The notes under the pieces are model-generated. The model searched no databases. It saw nothing but the letters and a program-made list of their open reading frames with translations, and was not told the DNA's origin. The position numbers and the translations under genes are program-made. From Kocuria sp. (GTDB lineage: Bacteria > Actinomycetota > Actinomycetes > Actinomycetales > Micrococcaceae): a stretch of 64,000 bases of DNA. Position 1 is the stretch's first letter. Every line of letters begins with the position of its first letter. The stretch covers positions 12,414 to 76,413 of the forward strand of contig JAKDJD010000010.1 in assembly GCA_030454085.1 (NCBI GenBank), given 5' to 3'. This document shows positions 54,563 to 63,924 of the stretch, piece after piece.

Positions 54563-55831
54563 TCAGCCGACGGACCGGAAGGCCGCGACCGAGTTGTGAC
54601 CACCGAATCCGAACGACGTCGAGAGTGCAACGATTTCGCCCGAGGGCAGATCACGGGCCTCCGTGACGACGTCGAGGTCGATCTCCGGGTCCTTGTTCTC
54701 CAGGTTGATGGTGGCAGGAGCCTTGCGGTCCTTGAGGGCCATGACGGTCATGACGGCTTCCAAGGCTCCGGCGGCCCCCAGTAGGTGTCCTGTCATGGAC
54801 TTGGTCGCCGAGACCGCGACCTGGTCCGTATGGGACCCGAGAGCGACCTTCAAAGCCGTCGCCTCCGCGGGGTCACCCACGGGGGTCGACGTCGCGTGGG
54901 CATTGACGTGAACCACGGAGCTCGGGTCGATCTCACCGGCTCTCAATGCCTCATTGATGCTTCTGGCCGCGCCGGAACCCTCCGGATCGTTGGCCGTGAT
55001 GTGGTAGGCATCCGAGGACACCCCCGTCCCGGCCAATTCGGCGTAAACGCGGGCACCGCGCGCCTTGGCGTGTTCCTCGGACTCGAGCACCAAAGCTGCC
55101 GCGCCCTCACCCATCACGAAGCCGTCGCGATCGACGTCGTAGGGCCTCGACGCGCGCTCGGGATCGTTGTTGCGCTTGGAGAGTGCTTGCATCTTGGCGA
55201 AGGAGGCCATGGTCATCGGGTGGATTGCGGATTCCGTGCCGCCGGTGATCACGACGTCGGCCTTCCCGCTGCGAATGAGGTCGAGCGCCACGTGCAAGGA
55301 CTCGGTGCTGGAGGCGCACGCCGAAACCACGGTCTGGGCTGCCGCCCGGGCCTTGTGGTTGAGGGCAATGGCCGCCGTCGAACCGTTGGGCATGAGCATG
55401 GGGACGGTCATGGGCAGGATGCGACGAGGCCCGCGGTCGCGCAACGTGTCCCAGCTGTCGAGGAGCGTCCACACGCCCCCGATGCCGGTTCCGAAGGAAA
55501 CCGCCAGACGTTCGGGATCGAGCTCGTCGGCTGCTTCGGCGTCTCCCGCGCTGAAGCCCGCGTCCTGCCACGCCTGGCGCGCGGAAATGACGGCGAACTG
55601 CCCGGAGGGGTCCAGACGCTTGGTCTCGACCTTGGAAATGAACTCGGAATCCTCGACCGATTGGGCAACCCTGCCGGCGATGTACACGGGCAGATCGTAC
55701 TGGGAGACCCAGTCGTCGGTGATCGCCTTGATACCGGAGACACCCTGGACAGCGTTCTCCCACGTCTCGGTCGCGGTCCCGCCGATCGGGCTGAACGCCC
55801 CGAGGCCGGTGACTACTACTTTCTGACTCAT
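54563..55831 (-). CDS. fabF: 3-oxoacyl-ACP synthase II
   Basis: A 422-residue elongating ketosynthase of FAS II. Active site Cys in VVSACASSTESLH, first His in NAHATSTPVGD, second in GHLLGAAGALEA. ATG 55831 gives the standard SQKVVVTGLGAFSPIG N-terminus; the upstream 16 codons in frame are not conserved. It is last of fabD-fabH-acpP-fabF, 130 bases after acpP. The acyl chains it makes are also the substrates from which OleA builds olefins, after activation to CoA. Confidence 0.96.
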   Translation of the reverse strand: MSQKVVVTGLGAFSPIGGTATETWENAVQGVSGIKAITDDWVSQYDLPVYIAGRVAQSVEDSEFISKVETKRLDPSGQFAVISARQAWQDAGFSAGDAEAADELDPERLAVSFGTGIGGVWTLLDSWDTLRDRGPRRILPMTVPMLMPNGSTAAIALNHKARAAAQTVVSACASSTESLHVALDLIRSGKADVVITGGTESAIHPMTMASFAKMQALSKRNNDPERASRPYDVDRDGFVMGEGAAALVLESEEHAKARGARVYAELAGTGVSSDAYHITANDPEGSGAARSINEALRAGEIDPSSVVHVNAHATSTPVGDPAEATALKVALGSHTDQVAVSATKSMTGHLLGAAGALEAVMTVMALKDRKAPATINLENKDPEIDLDVVTEARDLPSGEIVALSTSFGFGGHNSVAAFRSVG

Positions 55832-55961
55832 CTCACGTCTTTCTCGTGTCCGCCCGAGTGTACAGGCCGTGGTCCGCACCGGACGGCCTCTCCTCGGGCG
55901 GGTAAATACTTGGGGAGAAGCCAGGGCGCGGTGCCACGGAGCACCGCGCCCGAATCAGCAT

Positions 55962-56207
55962 CTATGAGGAGGCGTTCGCGATGAAGTCGACGGCCTCGCC
56001 CACGGTGGTCAGGTTCTTGACCTCTTCGTCCGGAATGGTCACACCGAACTTTTCCTCGGCGTTGACCACGATGGTCATCATCGAGATCGAATCGATGTCG
56101 AGGTCCTCGGTGAAGGACTTCTCGAGCTGAACGTCCGAGGTCTCGACGCCGGTCTCCTCGTTGACGATCTCGGCCAGTCCGGCGAGAATCTCGTTCTTGT
56201 CAGCCAT
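55962..56207 (-). CDS. acpP: Acyl carrier protein
   Basis: An 81-residue acidic four-helix carrier. The 4'-phosphopantetheine attaches at Ser40 in DIDSIS, a variant of the usual DSL (Ile in place of Leu). ATG 56207 follows AAAGGAG. In the 212 bases between fabH and this gene a 7-bp hairpin (56265-56271 with 56276-56282) may help set the high expression of acpP relative to its neighbours. Confidence 0.96.
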   Translation of the reverse strand: MADKNEILAGLAEIVNEETGVETSDVQLEKSFTEDLDIDSISMMTIVVNAEEKFGVTIPDEEVKNLTTVGEAVDFIANASS

Positions 56208-56419
56208 GATGTGTACTCCTTTGATTCATGATCACGCGAGCTTTCCTGCCGCGTGGGATTCTGGCGGCTCCTGGGGGAGCCGGGGTGTTCCCGCGTTCGC
56301 GGGCTTGATCCGGTATTCACTGTATCGTTTCGAGACCTGACGCGCGGTAGATCTCCGCGCCCGACGTGCAGGGATTTGCGTCTCATCGCCGCGCGTCGCG
56401 GCGGATCCCGGTGATGAGC

Positions 56420-57448
56420 TCAGGGAAGGACCACAACCTGAGCGGCGTAGACCAGTCCTGCACCGAACCCGATCTGAAGCGCGAGCCGTCCGGAGAGCTC
56501 GGGATGCTCGTCGAGAAGTCGCCGTGCGGCCAGGGGAATGGACGCCGCCGAGGTATTGCCCGCGTCGGCGATGTCCCGACCGACCACCACATGGTCAGGC
56601 AGTTTGAGCGTTTTGACGAGTTGGTCGATGATGCGCATGTTCGCCTGGTGGGGTACGAACACGCTCAAGTCCTCCGGAGAGACACCGGCCTCATCGAGTG
56701 CTTGTCGAGCGACCTTCGCCATTTCCCAAGCGGCCCAGCGAAATACCGTGGGGCCATCCTGGTACAGGGTCGGCCACACCTTCTCGTCCTCTTGGACGGG
56801 ATCGTTGATCCAGTCGCGGTTCCTCAATTCGAGCAACGAATGAGTCATGCTGATGGTTTCCCACTTGGACCCGTCCGATCCCCAGACCGTGGGCCCGATA
56901 CCGGCTTCCTCCGAGGGGCCGACGACGACTGCACCGGCCCCGTCGCCGAGCAGGAAGGAGATGGAGCGCTCGGAATTGTCGATGAAGTCGGAGAGTTTCT
57001 CGACCCCCACGACGAGCACGTTCCTTGCCGCCCCAGCCCGGACGAGGGCGTCGGCCTGTCCGACCCCGTAGCAGTACCCGGCGCAGGCCGCCGAGATGTC
57101 GTAGGCCGCCGCGGGGGAGACGCCGATCTCGTAGGCCAATTTGGCGGCCAGGGAAGGAGTTGCATACGGATGCGAGACCGTAGAAACGATCACTCCGTCG
57201 ATCTCCTCGGGAGGTACGGCCGATCGCTGGAGCGCGTCCCGCGCCGCCGTAACGGCCAAATCCATGACAGAGGTTTCGGCGTCGGCACGGTGGCGGGTGC
57301 TGATGCCGGTCCTGGTGCGGATCCACTCATCGGACGAGTCGATCCACTCGCAGACGTCGTCATTGGTCACGACCACGTCGGGTCGCGCCGTGCCGAGGCC
57401 CAGGATCTTCGAGAACTTCTGTACGGGTCTGGTATTGAGAGTCACCAC
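56420..57448 (-). CDS. fabH: 3-oxoacyl-ACP synthase III
   Basis: Starts fatty-acid synthesis by condensing acyl-CoA with malonyl-ACP. The 342-residue protein has the triad Cys122 (ISAACAGYCYG), His267 (VPHQANMRI) and Asn298 (DAGNTSAAS). In relatives with branched-chain lipids FabH prefers branched acyl-CoA primers; preference here is not visible. The start is GTG 57448 or the adjacent GTG 57445. Thirty bases after fabD. Confidence 0.96.
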   Translation of the reverse strand: MVTLNTRPVQKFSKILGLGTARPDVVVTNDDVCEWIDSSDEWIRTRTGISTRHRADAETSVMDLAVTAARDALQRSAVPPEEIDGVIVSTVSHPYATPSLAAKLAYEIGVSPAAAYDISAACAGYCYGVGQADALVRAGAARNVLVVGVEKLSDFIDNSERSISFLLGDGAGAVVVGPSEEAGIGPTVWGSDGSKWETISMTHSLLELRNRDWINDPVQEDEKVWPTLYQDGPTVFRWAAWEMAKVARQALDEAGVSPEDLSVFVPHQANMRIIDQLVKTLKLPDHVVVGRDIADAGNTSAASIPLAARRLLDEHPELSGRLALQIGFGAGLVYAAQVVVLP

Positions 57449-57478
57449 GATGGTCTCTTTTCCTCGTTGGCCTGGACC

Positions 57479-58393
57479 TTATTCGGGGACGACGTCGTCC
57501 AGTTCGTCGGGTGAATTCAGCGCGGTCGCGGGCACGCCCTTCATTCCGCGCTTGGCCAGCCCGACCAGAGTACCTGCCGGCGCGAGTTCCACCATGTTGC
57601 TCACGCCCTCGTCGACCATGGTCTGCATGCAGAGGTCCCATCGCACCGGACGCGTGACCTGGTCGACCAGCGACTGCATCGCCGCGGCGCCCGAGGTCAC
57701 CGGCTTGCCATCCCTATTGGACAACAGCGTGGTCACCGGTTCGTGTGCATGGATTTCGCGGGCGACCTCCTGCAGAGGACCGACAGCAGGGCGCATGTGG
57801 GAGGTGTGGAAGGCACCTGCGACCTTCAGGGGGACCACGCGCGTCTTGGCCGGAGGGTTGTCCACGAGGGACTGGATCTTCTCCGCGGAGCCCGCGGCCA
57901 CGATCTGACCGGGACCATTGGAATTGGCGGCCGTGAGGCCCGCATCTTCGATCGCGGAACGAACTTCTTCTTCCTTGCCGCCGAGGACAGCGGCCATACC
58001 GGAAGGCTCGGCTGCCGATGCCTCGGCCATGCCGTTCCCGCGGACCTTGATGAAACGCATCGCGTCCTCAGGCGAGATGACGCCGGACAGCGCGGCGGCG
58101 GTCACTTCTCCGACCGAATGCCCGGCCCAGAGCACTGGGCGTTCCCCGATGCGCTCGACGAGCAACTCGCCGACCACGATTCCAGCGGCCACGATCAACG
58201 GCTGCGCGATCGCGGTGTCCTTGATGGTTTCCTCATCGGCTTCCGTGCCGTAATGAATCAGATCGAGCCCCGCCGCGTGGCCCAGAGTCGAGAGCCTTTC
58301 GGATACGCCGTCCAATTCCAGCCACGGGGTCAGGAACCCGGGTTTTTGTGAGCCCTGTCCGGGGCAAAGTATCGCTAACACGCTGTCCAGCAT
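57479..58393 (-). CDS. fabD: Malonyl-CoA:ACP transacylase
   Basis: Loads malonate on ACP. The 304 residues include the CPGQGSQKPGF N-terminus, nucleophile Ser93 in GHSVGE and the catalytic histidine in GAFHTSHM. ATG 58393 is chosen because AAGGA lies 8 bases before it; a GTG eight codons upstream (58417) has no ribosome site. It heads the fab operon. Only about 33 bases separate it from the T-tract of a strong terminator after aceE, and no regulator gene lies between. Confidence 0.95.
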   Translation of the reverse strand: MLDSVLAILCPGQGSQKPGFLTPWLELDGVSERLSTLGHAAGLDLIHYGTEADEETIKDTAIAQPLIVAAGIVVGELLVERIGERPVLWAGHSVGEVTAAALSGVISPEDAMRFIKVRGNGMAEASAAEPSGMAAVLGGKEEEVRSAIEDAGLTAANSNGPGQIVAAGSAEKIQSLVDNPPAKTRVVPLKVAGAFHTSHMRPAVGPLQEVAREIHAHEPVTTLLSNRDGKPVTSGAAAMQSLVDQVTRPVRWDLCMQTMVDEGVSNMVELAPAGTLVGLAKRGMKGVPATALNSPDELDDVVPE

Positions 58394-58425
58394 TCCAGAA
58401 TCCTTCTTGTCAGTCACGTCACGTC

Positions 58426-58472
58426 AAAAAAGCGCTGCGGTCGGACTCTGCGAGAGAGACCGACCGCAGCGC
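58426..58472 (-). terminator. Rho-independent terminator between aceE and fabD
   Basis: On the minus strand GCGCTGCGGTCGG (58472-58460) pairs perfectly with CCGACCGCAGCGC (58444-58432), followed by six Ts (58431-58426). It begins 13 bases after the aceE stop. Confidence 0.92.
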
Positions 58473-58484
58473 AGTCGTCGTTGA

Positions 58485-61226
58485 TCAGGCGTCGCCGCCG
58501 GCGGTACCGCTGGTCCCGGCGTTCACGTCGAACAGATCGTACTTGTCGATGGCCTTGGCGGGGATGTCGGCGTCGATTTCCCCGCGTTCCGCCAGCATCT
58601 CGAGGGCCCGAACGACCATGGAGTGGGCGTCGATGTGGAAGAACCGGCGTGCACCCGCACGCGTGTCGGAGAATCCGAACCCGTCGGCACCGAGCGTCGC
58701 GAACTCGTTCGGGAGGAACTGCCGGATCTGGTCGGGAACCTCCGAGACGAAGTCCGAGGAAGCCACGATCGGCCCGACCGCCCCTTCAAGCTGCTGGGTC
58801 ACGAAGGGAACGCGCGCGTCGTCCTTCGGTTTCAGCATGGATGCGCGTTCGGCTTCGAGGCCGTCCCGGCGCAACTCGTTCCAGGAGGTCACCGACCACA
58901 CATCGGCGGAAACCTTCCAATCCTTGGCGAGAAGTTCCTGGGCTTCAAGTGCCCAGGGAACGGCCACGCCGGAGGCGAGCAACTGGGTCCGCGGCCCGTC
59001 GACATCGGCGGGCTTGAGCAGGTAGATGCCTCGGATGATGCCCTCGACGTCGACGTCGGCCGGCTCGGCAGGCTGTACGACCGGCTCGTTGTACACCGTC
59101 ATGTAGTACATGACGTTGTGGTCCTCGTCGCCCGTGCCGTACATGTGTTCCAGGCCGCGCTTGACGATGTGTGCGATCTCATAGCCGTAGGCGGGATCGT
59201 AGTGACGCACAGCCGGGTTGGTCGCAGCAATAACGGGCGAGTGCCCGTCCATGTGCTGCAGGCCTTCGCCGGTCAGGGTCGTCCGCCCCGCCGTGGCGCC
59301 AATGATGAATCCGCGGGAGAGCTGATCGGCCGCGGCCCAGAAGGCGTCGCCCGTGCGTTGGAAGCCGAACATCGAGTAGAAGATGTACACGGGCACCATC
59401 GGAATACCGTGTGTCGAGTAGGAAGAACCCGCGGCGGTGAACGCCGCGGTCGCCCCGGACTCGTTGATGCCGACGTGAAGCAGCTGTCCCTGAGCGGATT
59501 CCTTGTACGCGAGCATGAGCTCGCGGTCCACCGACAGGTAATTCTGGCCATTCGGGTTGTAGATCTTCGACGTCGGGAAGAACGAGTCCATGCCGAAGGT
59601 GCGTGCCTCGTCGGGAATGATCGGCACCACGTGCTTGCCGAATTCCTTCTCCCGCATCAGGTCCTTGAGCAGGCGGACGAACGCCATCGTGGTCGCGGCC
59701 ATCTGCTTGCCGGAACCCTTCTTGGCGACCGAGTAGGCCTTGTCGGAGGGGAGTACGAGTTCGCGCTGGGAACCATCACGGTGGGGCACGAAGCCGCCGA
59801 GCTCCTTGCGGCGCTCGAGCATGTACTTGATCTCGGGGGAGTCCTTGCCGGGGTGGTAGTAGGGAGCCCCGTAAAGATCCTTCTCGAGCTCTTCGTCGCT
59901 GATCGGGATGCGCAAACGGTCGCGGAAGACCTTCAGGTCATCGAGGGTCAGCTTCTTCATCTGGTGGGTCGCGTTGCGCCCCTCGAAGTGGCTGCCGAGG
60001 CCATAGCCCTTGACGCCCTGGGCCAGGATGACCGTGGGGCGGCCCTTGGTCTCCATGGCCTGCTTGTAGGCGGCGTAGACCTTGCGGTAGTCGTGGGCTC
60101 CGCGCTTGAGCGCCCAAATGTCCTCGTCGGACATGTCGGAGACCATTTCCTTGGTCTCGGGGGAGCGACCGAAGAAGTGCTCGCGGATGAACCCGCCCGA
60201 CTCGGCCTTGTAGGTCTGGTAATCGCCATCGAGCGTCTCGTTCATGATGCGAACCAGCTCGCCGTTCTCGTCCTTCTCGAGGAGCTCGTCCCACTCGCGG
60301 CCCCACAGGACCTTGATGACGTGCCAGCCGGCACCGCGGAAGAACGCCTCGAGTTCCTGAACGATCTTTCCGTTGCCTCGGACGGGTCCGTCCAGGCGCT
60401 GGAGGTTGCAGTTGACCACAAAGGTCAAGTTGTCGAGCTTGTCGTTCGCCGCCAACTGGAGCGCGCCGCGCGATTCGGGCTCGTCCATCTCACCGTCGCC
60501 GAGGAACGCCCAGACGTGCTGCTGGCTCGTGTCCTTGATCCCGCGGTTGTGCAGATATTTGTTGAACTGTGCCTGGTGGATCGCGTTCAGAGGGCCGAGG
60601 CCCATCGACACGGTCGGGAACTGCCAGAAGTCTTCCTTCGACCGGGGGTGAGGATAGGAGGGAAGCCCGTTCTCACCCTTGGTCTTCTCCTGCCGGAAGC
60701 CGTCCAGTTGCTCTTCGGTCAGACGACCCTCGAGGTAGGCGCGGGCGTAATTGCCCGGGGAGGAATGGCCCTGGAAATAGACCTGGTCGCCACCGCCCGG
60801 GTGATCCTGGCCGCGGAAGAAGTGGTTCAGGCCGACCTCGTACAGCGTGGCCACACCGGCGTAACTGGAGATGTGACCGCCGACGCCGATTTCCGGGCGC
60901 TGGGCGCGATGCACCATCACGGCGGCATTCCAGCGGAGCAGCGCACGGTAGCGACGCTCGATTTCTTCATCGCCCGGGAACTCCGGTTCCTGGTCCACGG
61001 GGATGGTGTTGACGTAATCCGTGGTGGTGACGGTCGGGACCTGGATGCTCTTGGCACCTGCTCGCTGGAGGAGACGTCGAATGATGAATTGTGCACGTTC
61101 TGTGCCCTGGGACTCGACCAAGGCATCGAAGGCCTCGATCCATTCCGACGTCTCTTCGTGGTCCTGATCCGACAGGCCCAGGGTGAGGGCGCTGAGGATG
61201 TGGTCATTCGTCTCTGAGGGAGCCAC
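58485..61226 (-). CDS. aceE: Pyruvate dehydrogenase E1 component, homodimeric
   Basis: A 913-residue thiamine-diphosphate enzyme that decarboxylates pyruvate and acetylates the E2 lipoyl domain, giving acetyl-CoA. The ThDP/Mg motif is [14 protein letters not shown] with the following [22 protein letters not shown] is another AceE marker. GTG 61226 is preceded by AAAGAGAGG; longer forms have no ribosome site and no conservation. It lies directly upstream of the fatty-acid genes that consume acetyl units. The leader holds two hairpins that share bases. Confidence 0.96.
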   Translation of the reverse strand: MAPSETNDHILSALTLGLSDQDHEETSEWIEAFDALVESQGTERAQFIIRRLLQRAGAKSIQVPTVTTTDYVNTIPVDQEPEFPGDEEIERRYRALLRWNAAVMVHRAQRPEIGVGGHISSYAGVATLYEVGLNHFFRGQDHPGGGDQVYFQGHSSPGNYARAYLEGRLTEEQLDGFRQEKTKGENGLPSYPHPRSKEDFWQFPTVSMGLGPLNAIHQAQFNKYLHNRGIKDTSQQHVWAFLGDGEMDEPESRGALQLAANDKLDNLTFVVNCNLQRLDGPVRGNGKIVQELEAFFRGAGWHVIKVLWGREWDELLEKDENGELVRIMNETLDGDYQTYKAESGGFIREHFFGRSPETKEMVSDMSDEDIWALKRGAHDYRKVYAAYKQAMETKGRPTVILAQGVKGYGLGSHFEGRNATHQMKKLTLDDLKVFRDRLRIPISDEELEKDLYGAPYYHPGKDSPEIKYMLERRKELGGFVPHRDGSQRELVLPSDKAYSVAKKGSGKQMAATTMAFVRLLKDLMREKEFGKHVVPIIPDEARTFGMDSFFPTSKIYNPNGQNYLSVDRELMLAYKESAQGQLLHVGINESGATAAFTAAGSSYSTHGIPMVPVYIFYSMFGFQRTGDAFWAAADQLSRGFIIGATAGRTTLTGEGLQHMDGHSPVIAATNPAVRHYDPAYGYEIAHIVKRGLEHMYGTGDEDHNVMYYMTVYNEPVVQPAEPADVDVEGIIRGIYLLKPADVDGPRTQLLASGVAVPWALEAQELLAKDWKVSADVWSVTSWNELRRDGLEAERASMLKPKDDARVPFVTQQLEGAVGPIVASSDFVSEVPDQIRQFLPNEFATLGADGFGFSDTRAGARRFFHIDAHSMVVRALEMLAERGEIDADIPAKAIDKYDLFDVNAGTSGTAGGDA

Positions 61227-61245
61227 GTTGAACCTCTCTTTGTCG

Positions 61246-61279
61246 ATGTGAGGAGAAAGCTCACATCCCGGAAGGGATG
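61246..61279 (-). promoter_or_regulatory. aceE leader: two hairpins sharing three bases
   Basis: CATCCC/GGGATG (61264-61269 with 61274-61279, GGAA loop on the plus strand) and ATGTGAG/CTCACAT (61246-61252 with 61260-61266) both use 61264-61266, so they cannot both form fully. The second ends 6 bases before the aceE ribosome site. Confidence 0.5.
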
Positions 61280-61492
61280 ATAACGGCAGGCACAACTCGA
61301 CCCACCTGGGCTTTGCCCCTATGGTGTCACACCTCGACGAATCACAATGACTCCTGACCCGATTCGAGCCAGCTCTCCCGGTGTCATGGCGGCGTCGATC
61401 CGCATGGAATGAGGGTTTTTCGCGATGGACAGTGTTCGGGATCACGCGCCGGTCCCGAGTACTTGATAGTGTGGGCAATCCAGTGTTGGCTT

Positions 61493-61551
61493 GGTGTCAA
61501 CACCATTGCGGTGTACCCATCGCAATGCTCGGTCCGGAGGATGTCCGGACC
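61493..61551 (+). promoter_or_regulatory. DUF3052 leader: three consecutive inverted repeats
   Basis: GGTGT-CA-ACACC (61493-61504), CATTGCG/CGCAATG (61504-61510 with 61521-61527) and GGTCCGGA/TCCGGACC (61531-61538 with 61544-61551) are all perfect. The ribosome site AGGAGGA (61564-61570) follows 12 bases later. Confidence 0.5.
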
Positions 61552-61576
61552 GATCCGATAATCAGGAGGAAAATAC

Positions 61577-61990
61577 GTGAGCGAGACCAAGACCGCCGGC
61601 GATCGTCCGGCTGTCCTGCTTGGTTTCAAGGATGGGGATCTCATCCAAGAGTTCGGCTATGACGACGACGTCGACTTCGCCCTGAGGGACGATCTCGAAG
61701 ACGTCACTGGTTCCGAACTCCTCGACGAAGAAGACCAGGAAGTCGTGGACGCCGTTCTCTTCTGGTGGAGGGAAGGCGAAGGTGATCTCGTGGACGCCCT
61801 CGTCGACTCACTGACCACCCTGGACGAGGGTGGCGTGGTCTGGGTGATGACACCCAAAGCGGGTCGTGACGGACACGTGGCGCCAGCCGACATCCAGGAA
61901 GCCGCGCCGACCGCTGGCCTCAAGCTCACGACGAGTGCGCAGGTCAGCGATGAATGGTCGGCCACGCGTCTGGTAACAACTCGTTTCTGA
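61577..61990 (+). CDS. DUF3052 protein
   Basis: A 137-residue acidic protein of an actinobacterial family usually found beside aceE. Landmarks are LGFKDGDLIQEFGYDDDVDF, VDAVLFWWREGEGDLVDAL and VWVMTPKAGRDGHV; the last two are nearly invariant in the members I recall. The function is unknown. GTG 61577 has AGGAGGA upstream. It is followed by tRNA-Val after 130 bases. Confidence 0.92.
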   Translation: MSETKTAGDRPAVLLGFKDGDLIQEFGYDDDVDFALRDDLEDVTGSELLDEEDQEVVDAVLFWWREGEGDLVDALVDSLTTLDEGGVVWVMTPKAGRDGHVAPADIQEAAPTAGLKLTTSAQVSDEWSATRLVTTRF

Positions 61991-62120
61991 CGCCGAAGAG
62001 GTGTGTCGAAAGACACTGTCTGGACGGGGCCTCTCAAGTTTGGGCCTCTGTTCAGCTCATGTACTGTAATCAATCAGATCGGGTGCTGGCCGCTGGGCAA
62101 GTGGCCCACTCGGTTGTCAA

Positions 62121-62196
62121 GGGTCTTTAGCTCAGCTGGTAGAGCGCCACGTTTACACCGTGGATGTCATCGGTTCGATCCCGGTAGGACCCACCA
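62121..62196 (+). tRNA. tRNA-Val (anticodon TAC)
   Basis: The acceptor GGGTCTT (62121-62127) pairs with AGGACCC (62186-62192, one T-G pair); A62193 is the discriminator and CCA 62194-62196 is encoded, unlike the two tRNAs at the start of the window. The anticodon TAC lies at 62154-62156 in loop TTTACAC. Confidence 0.96.
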
Positions 62197-62394
62197 AGGA
62201 ATCGGTCGGACACCGCCTCAGGGGTTCGGCCGTTTCGCATTTAACGCGCGGGTCGCCTCGCATCCGGTTGGGCCCGCGAACGGGTCCGTCGCGCCGTCGT
62301 CATCTTGGGTCGATCTGTCCGCCAGAGGCGATACCCTCCAGATTTTTGGGAGTGCCCCTGCTCGTCGGACCGCGATTGCGCGTAATCTGGGCTC

Positions 62395-63924
62395 ATGGCA
62401 GTTGATAGCACTTCTCCCCAAAATTCCGAGGCACAATCAGGCAAGGCACAGATCGGCGTCACCGGCCTGGCGGTCATGGGCGCGAATCTGGCGCGCAATC
62501 TGGCGCGGAACGGGTACACGGTCGCATTGCACAATCGCACCATTGCGAAGACCGACGAACTGTTGGACAAGCATGGCGATGACGGAGACTTCATCCGTAC
62601 CGAGACCCTCCAGGACCTGGTCGATTCCCTGGAGCGCCCGCGGCGCATCCTGGTCATGGTCAAGGCCGGAGCCCCCGTGGATGCCGTGATCGAGAACCTG
62701 ATCCCGTTGCTGGACACCGACGACATCATCATCGACGGCGGCAACTCCTACTTCAAGGACACGATCCGCCGCGAGAAGGAGTGCGCCGAGCACGGGCTCC
62801 ACTTCGTCGGCGTCGGCGTCTCCGGTGGTGAGGAAGGCGCGCTCAACGGCCCCTCGATCATGCCGGGTGGATCCAAGCAGTCCTACAAGTCTCTCGGTCC
62901 GATGCTCGAAAAAATTTCGGCGAAAGCCGACGACGGCGCCCCGTGCTGCGCCTGGATCGATACCGATGGCGCCGGTCACTTCGTCAAGATGGTCCACAAC
63001 GGCATCGAATACGCGGACATGCAGGTGATCGGTGAAGCCTTCGATCTGCTTCGTTCCGTGGCCGGGATCGAGCCACAGGACCAGGCCGAAGTGTTTCGGA
63101 CGTGGAATACCACTGACCTGAACTCCTACCTGATCGAGATCACCAGCGAAGTTCTTTCGCAGACGGACGGCAGGACCGGAAAACCCCTGGTCGACGTGAT
63201 CGTGGACCAAGCCGGCCAGAAGGGAACGGGTCGCTGGACGGTCCAGTCCGCGTTGGATCTCGGTTCCCCTGTGTCCGCAATCGCGGAGTCGGTCTTTGCT
63301 CGCGCCTTGTCCTCGTCGAATCCCGAAGCCCGCGAGGAGGCCCAGCAGAATCTTCCCGCGGGGCTGATCTCGACGACCGGGGTCGCCCAGGGAGATCCCG
63401 AGTTCATTGAGGACGTGCGCAGGGCTTTGTACGCGTCCAAGCTGGTCTCCTACGCCCAGGGCCTGGACATGCTCTCCGCCGCGGGCGAGGAGTTCGGATG
63501 GAACCTCGACCTGGACGTCATCGCGTCGCTGTGGCGCAATGGTTGCATCATCCGGGCGGAGCTGCTCGGCGAAATCATGGCGGCCTACAAGGGCGACAAC
63601 GCGCCGGTCAACATGCTTCTCGCACCGGGGTTCCAGAGCATCCTCGAAGACCTGGTGCCGTCCTGGCGCCGCGTGGTCAGCAAGGCGACCGCCTTGGGTG
63701 TTCCGGTACCGGTCTTCTCATCGGCACTGTCCTACTACGACGGACTGCGCCGTGATCGTCTGCCGGCCGCACTGATCCAGGGGCAACGCGACTTCTTCGG
63801 CGCCCACACGTACCAGCGCGTGGACGAGGAGGGCACGTTCCACACCCTGTGGTCCGAGGACCGCTCCGAGGTCAACAGTGCCGGGGAAAAGGCCCCGGCA
63901 CCGGTGGACCGGCAAACCAAGTAG
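62395..63924 (+). CDS. gnd: 6-phosphogluconate dehydrogenase, decarboxylating
   Basis: Oxidative pentose-phosphate enzyme giving ribulose 5-phosphate, CO2 and NADPH. The 509 residues show the cofactor motif GVTGLAVMGANLARNLA (residues 21-37), IIDGGNSYFKDT, GGEEGALNGPSIMPGG and the catalytic lysine in HFVKMVHNGIEYADMQ. A 15-residue polar lead precedes the Rossmann fold. The long (about 470-residue) type is used here. NADPH from it could support the fab and ole reductases. Confidence 0.96.
   Translation: MAVDSTSPQNSEAQSGKAQIGVTGLAVMGANLARNLARNGYTVALHNRTIAKTDELLDKHGDDGDFIRTETLQDLVDSLERPRRILVMVKAGAPVDAVIENLIPLLDTDDIIIDGGNSYFKDTIRREKECAEHGLHFVGVGVSGGEEGALNGPSIMPGGSKQSYKSLGPMLEKISAKADDGAPCCAWIDTDGAGHFVKMVHNGIEYADMQVIGEAFDLLRSVAGIEPQDQAEVFRTWNTTDLNSYLIEITSEVLSQTDGRTGKPLVDVIVDQAGQKGTGRWTVQSALDLGSPVSAIAESVFARALSSSNPEAREEAQQNLPAGLISTTGVAQGDPEFIEDVRRALYASKLVSYAQGLDMLSAAGEEFGWNLDLDVIASLWRNGCIIRAELLGEIMAAYKGDNAPVNMLLAPGFQSILEDLVPSWRRVVSKATALGVPVPVFSSALSYYDGLRRDRLPAALIQGQRDFFGAHTYQRVDEEGTFHTLWSEDRSEVNSAGEKAPAPVDRQTK

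Larger units (their letters stand above)
61227..61576. promoter_or_regulatory. 350-base divergent region between aceE and the DUF3052 gene
   Basis: No gene is seen. It must hold divergent promoters for aceE and DUF3052; I cannot place either with confidence (TTGATA at 61463-61468 is a possible element). The outer parts form structured leaders for both genes. Confidence 0.6.

Noticed and set aside
58623-61217. 864-codon open frame on the plus strand
   Set aside because: Antisense to aceE, in the mirror frame; aceE carries the ThDP motif and ribosome site.
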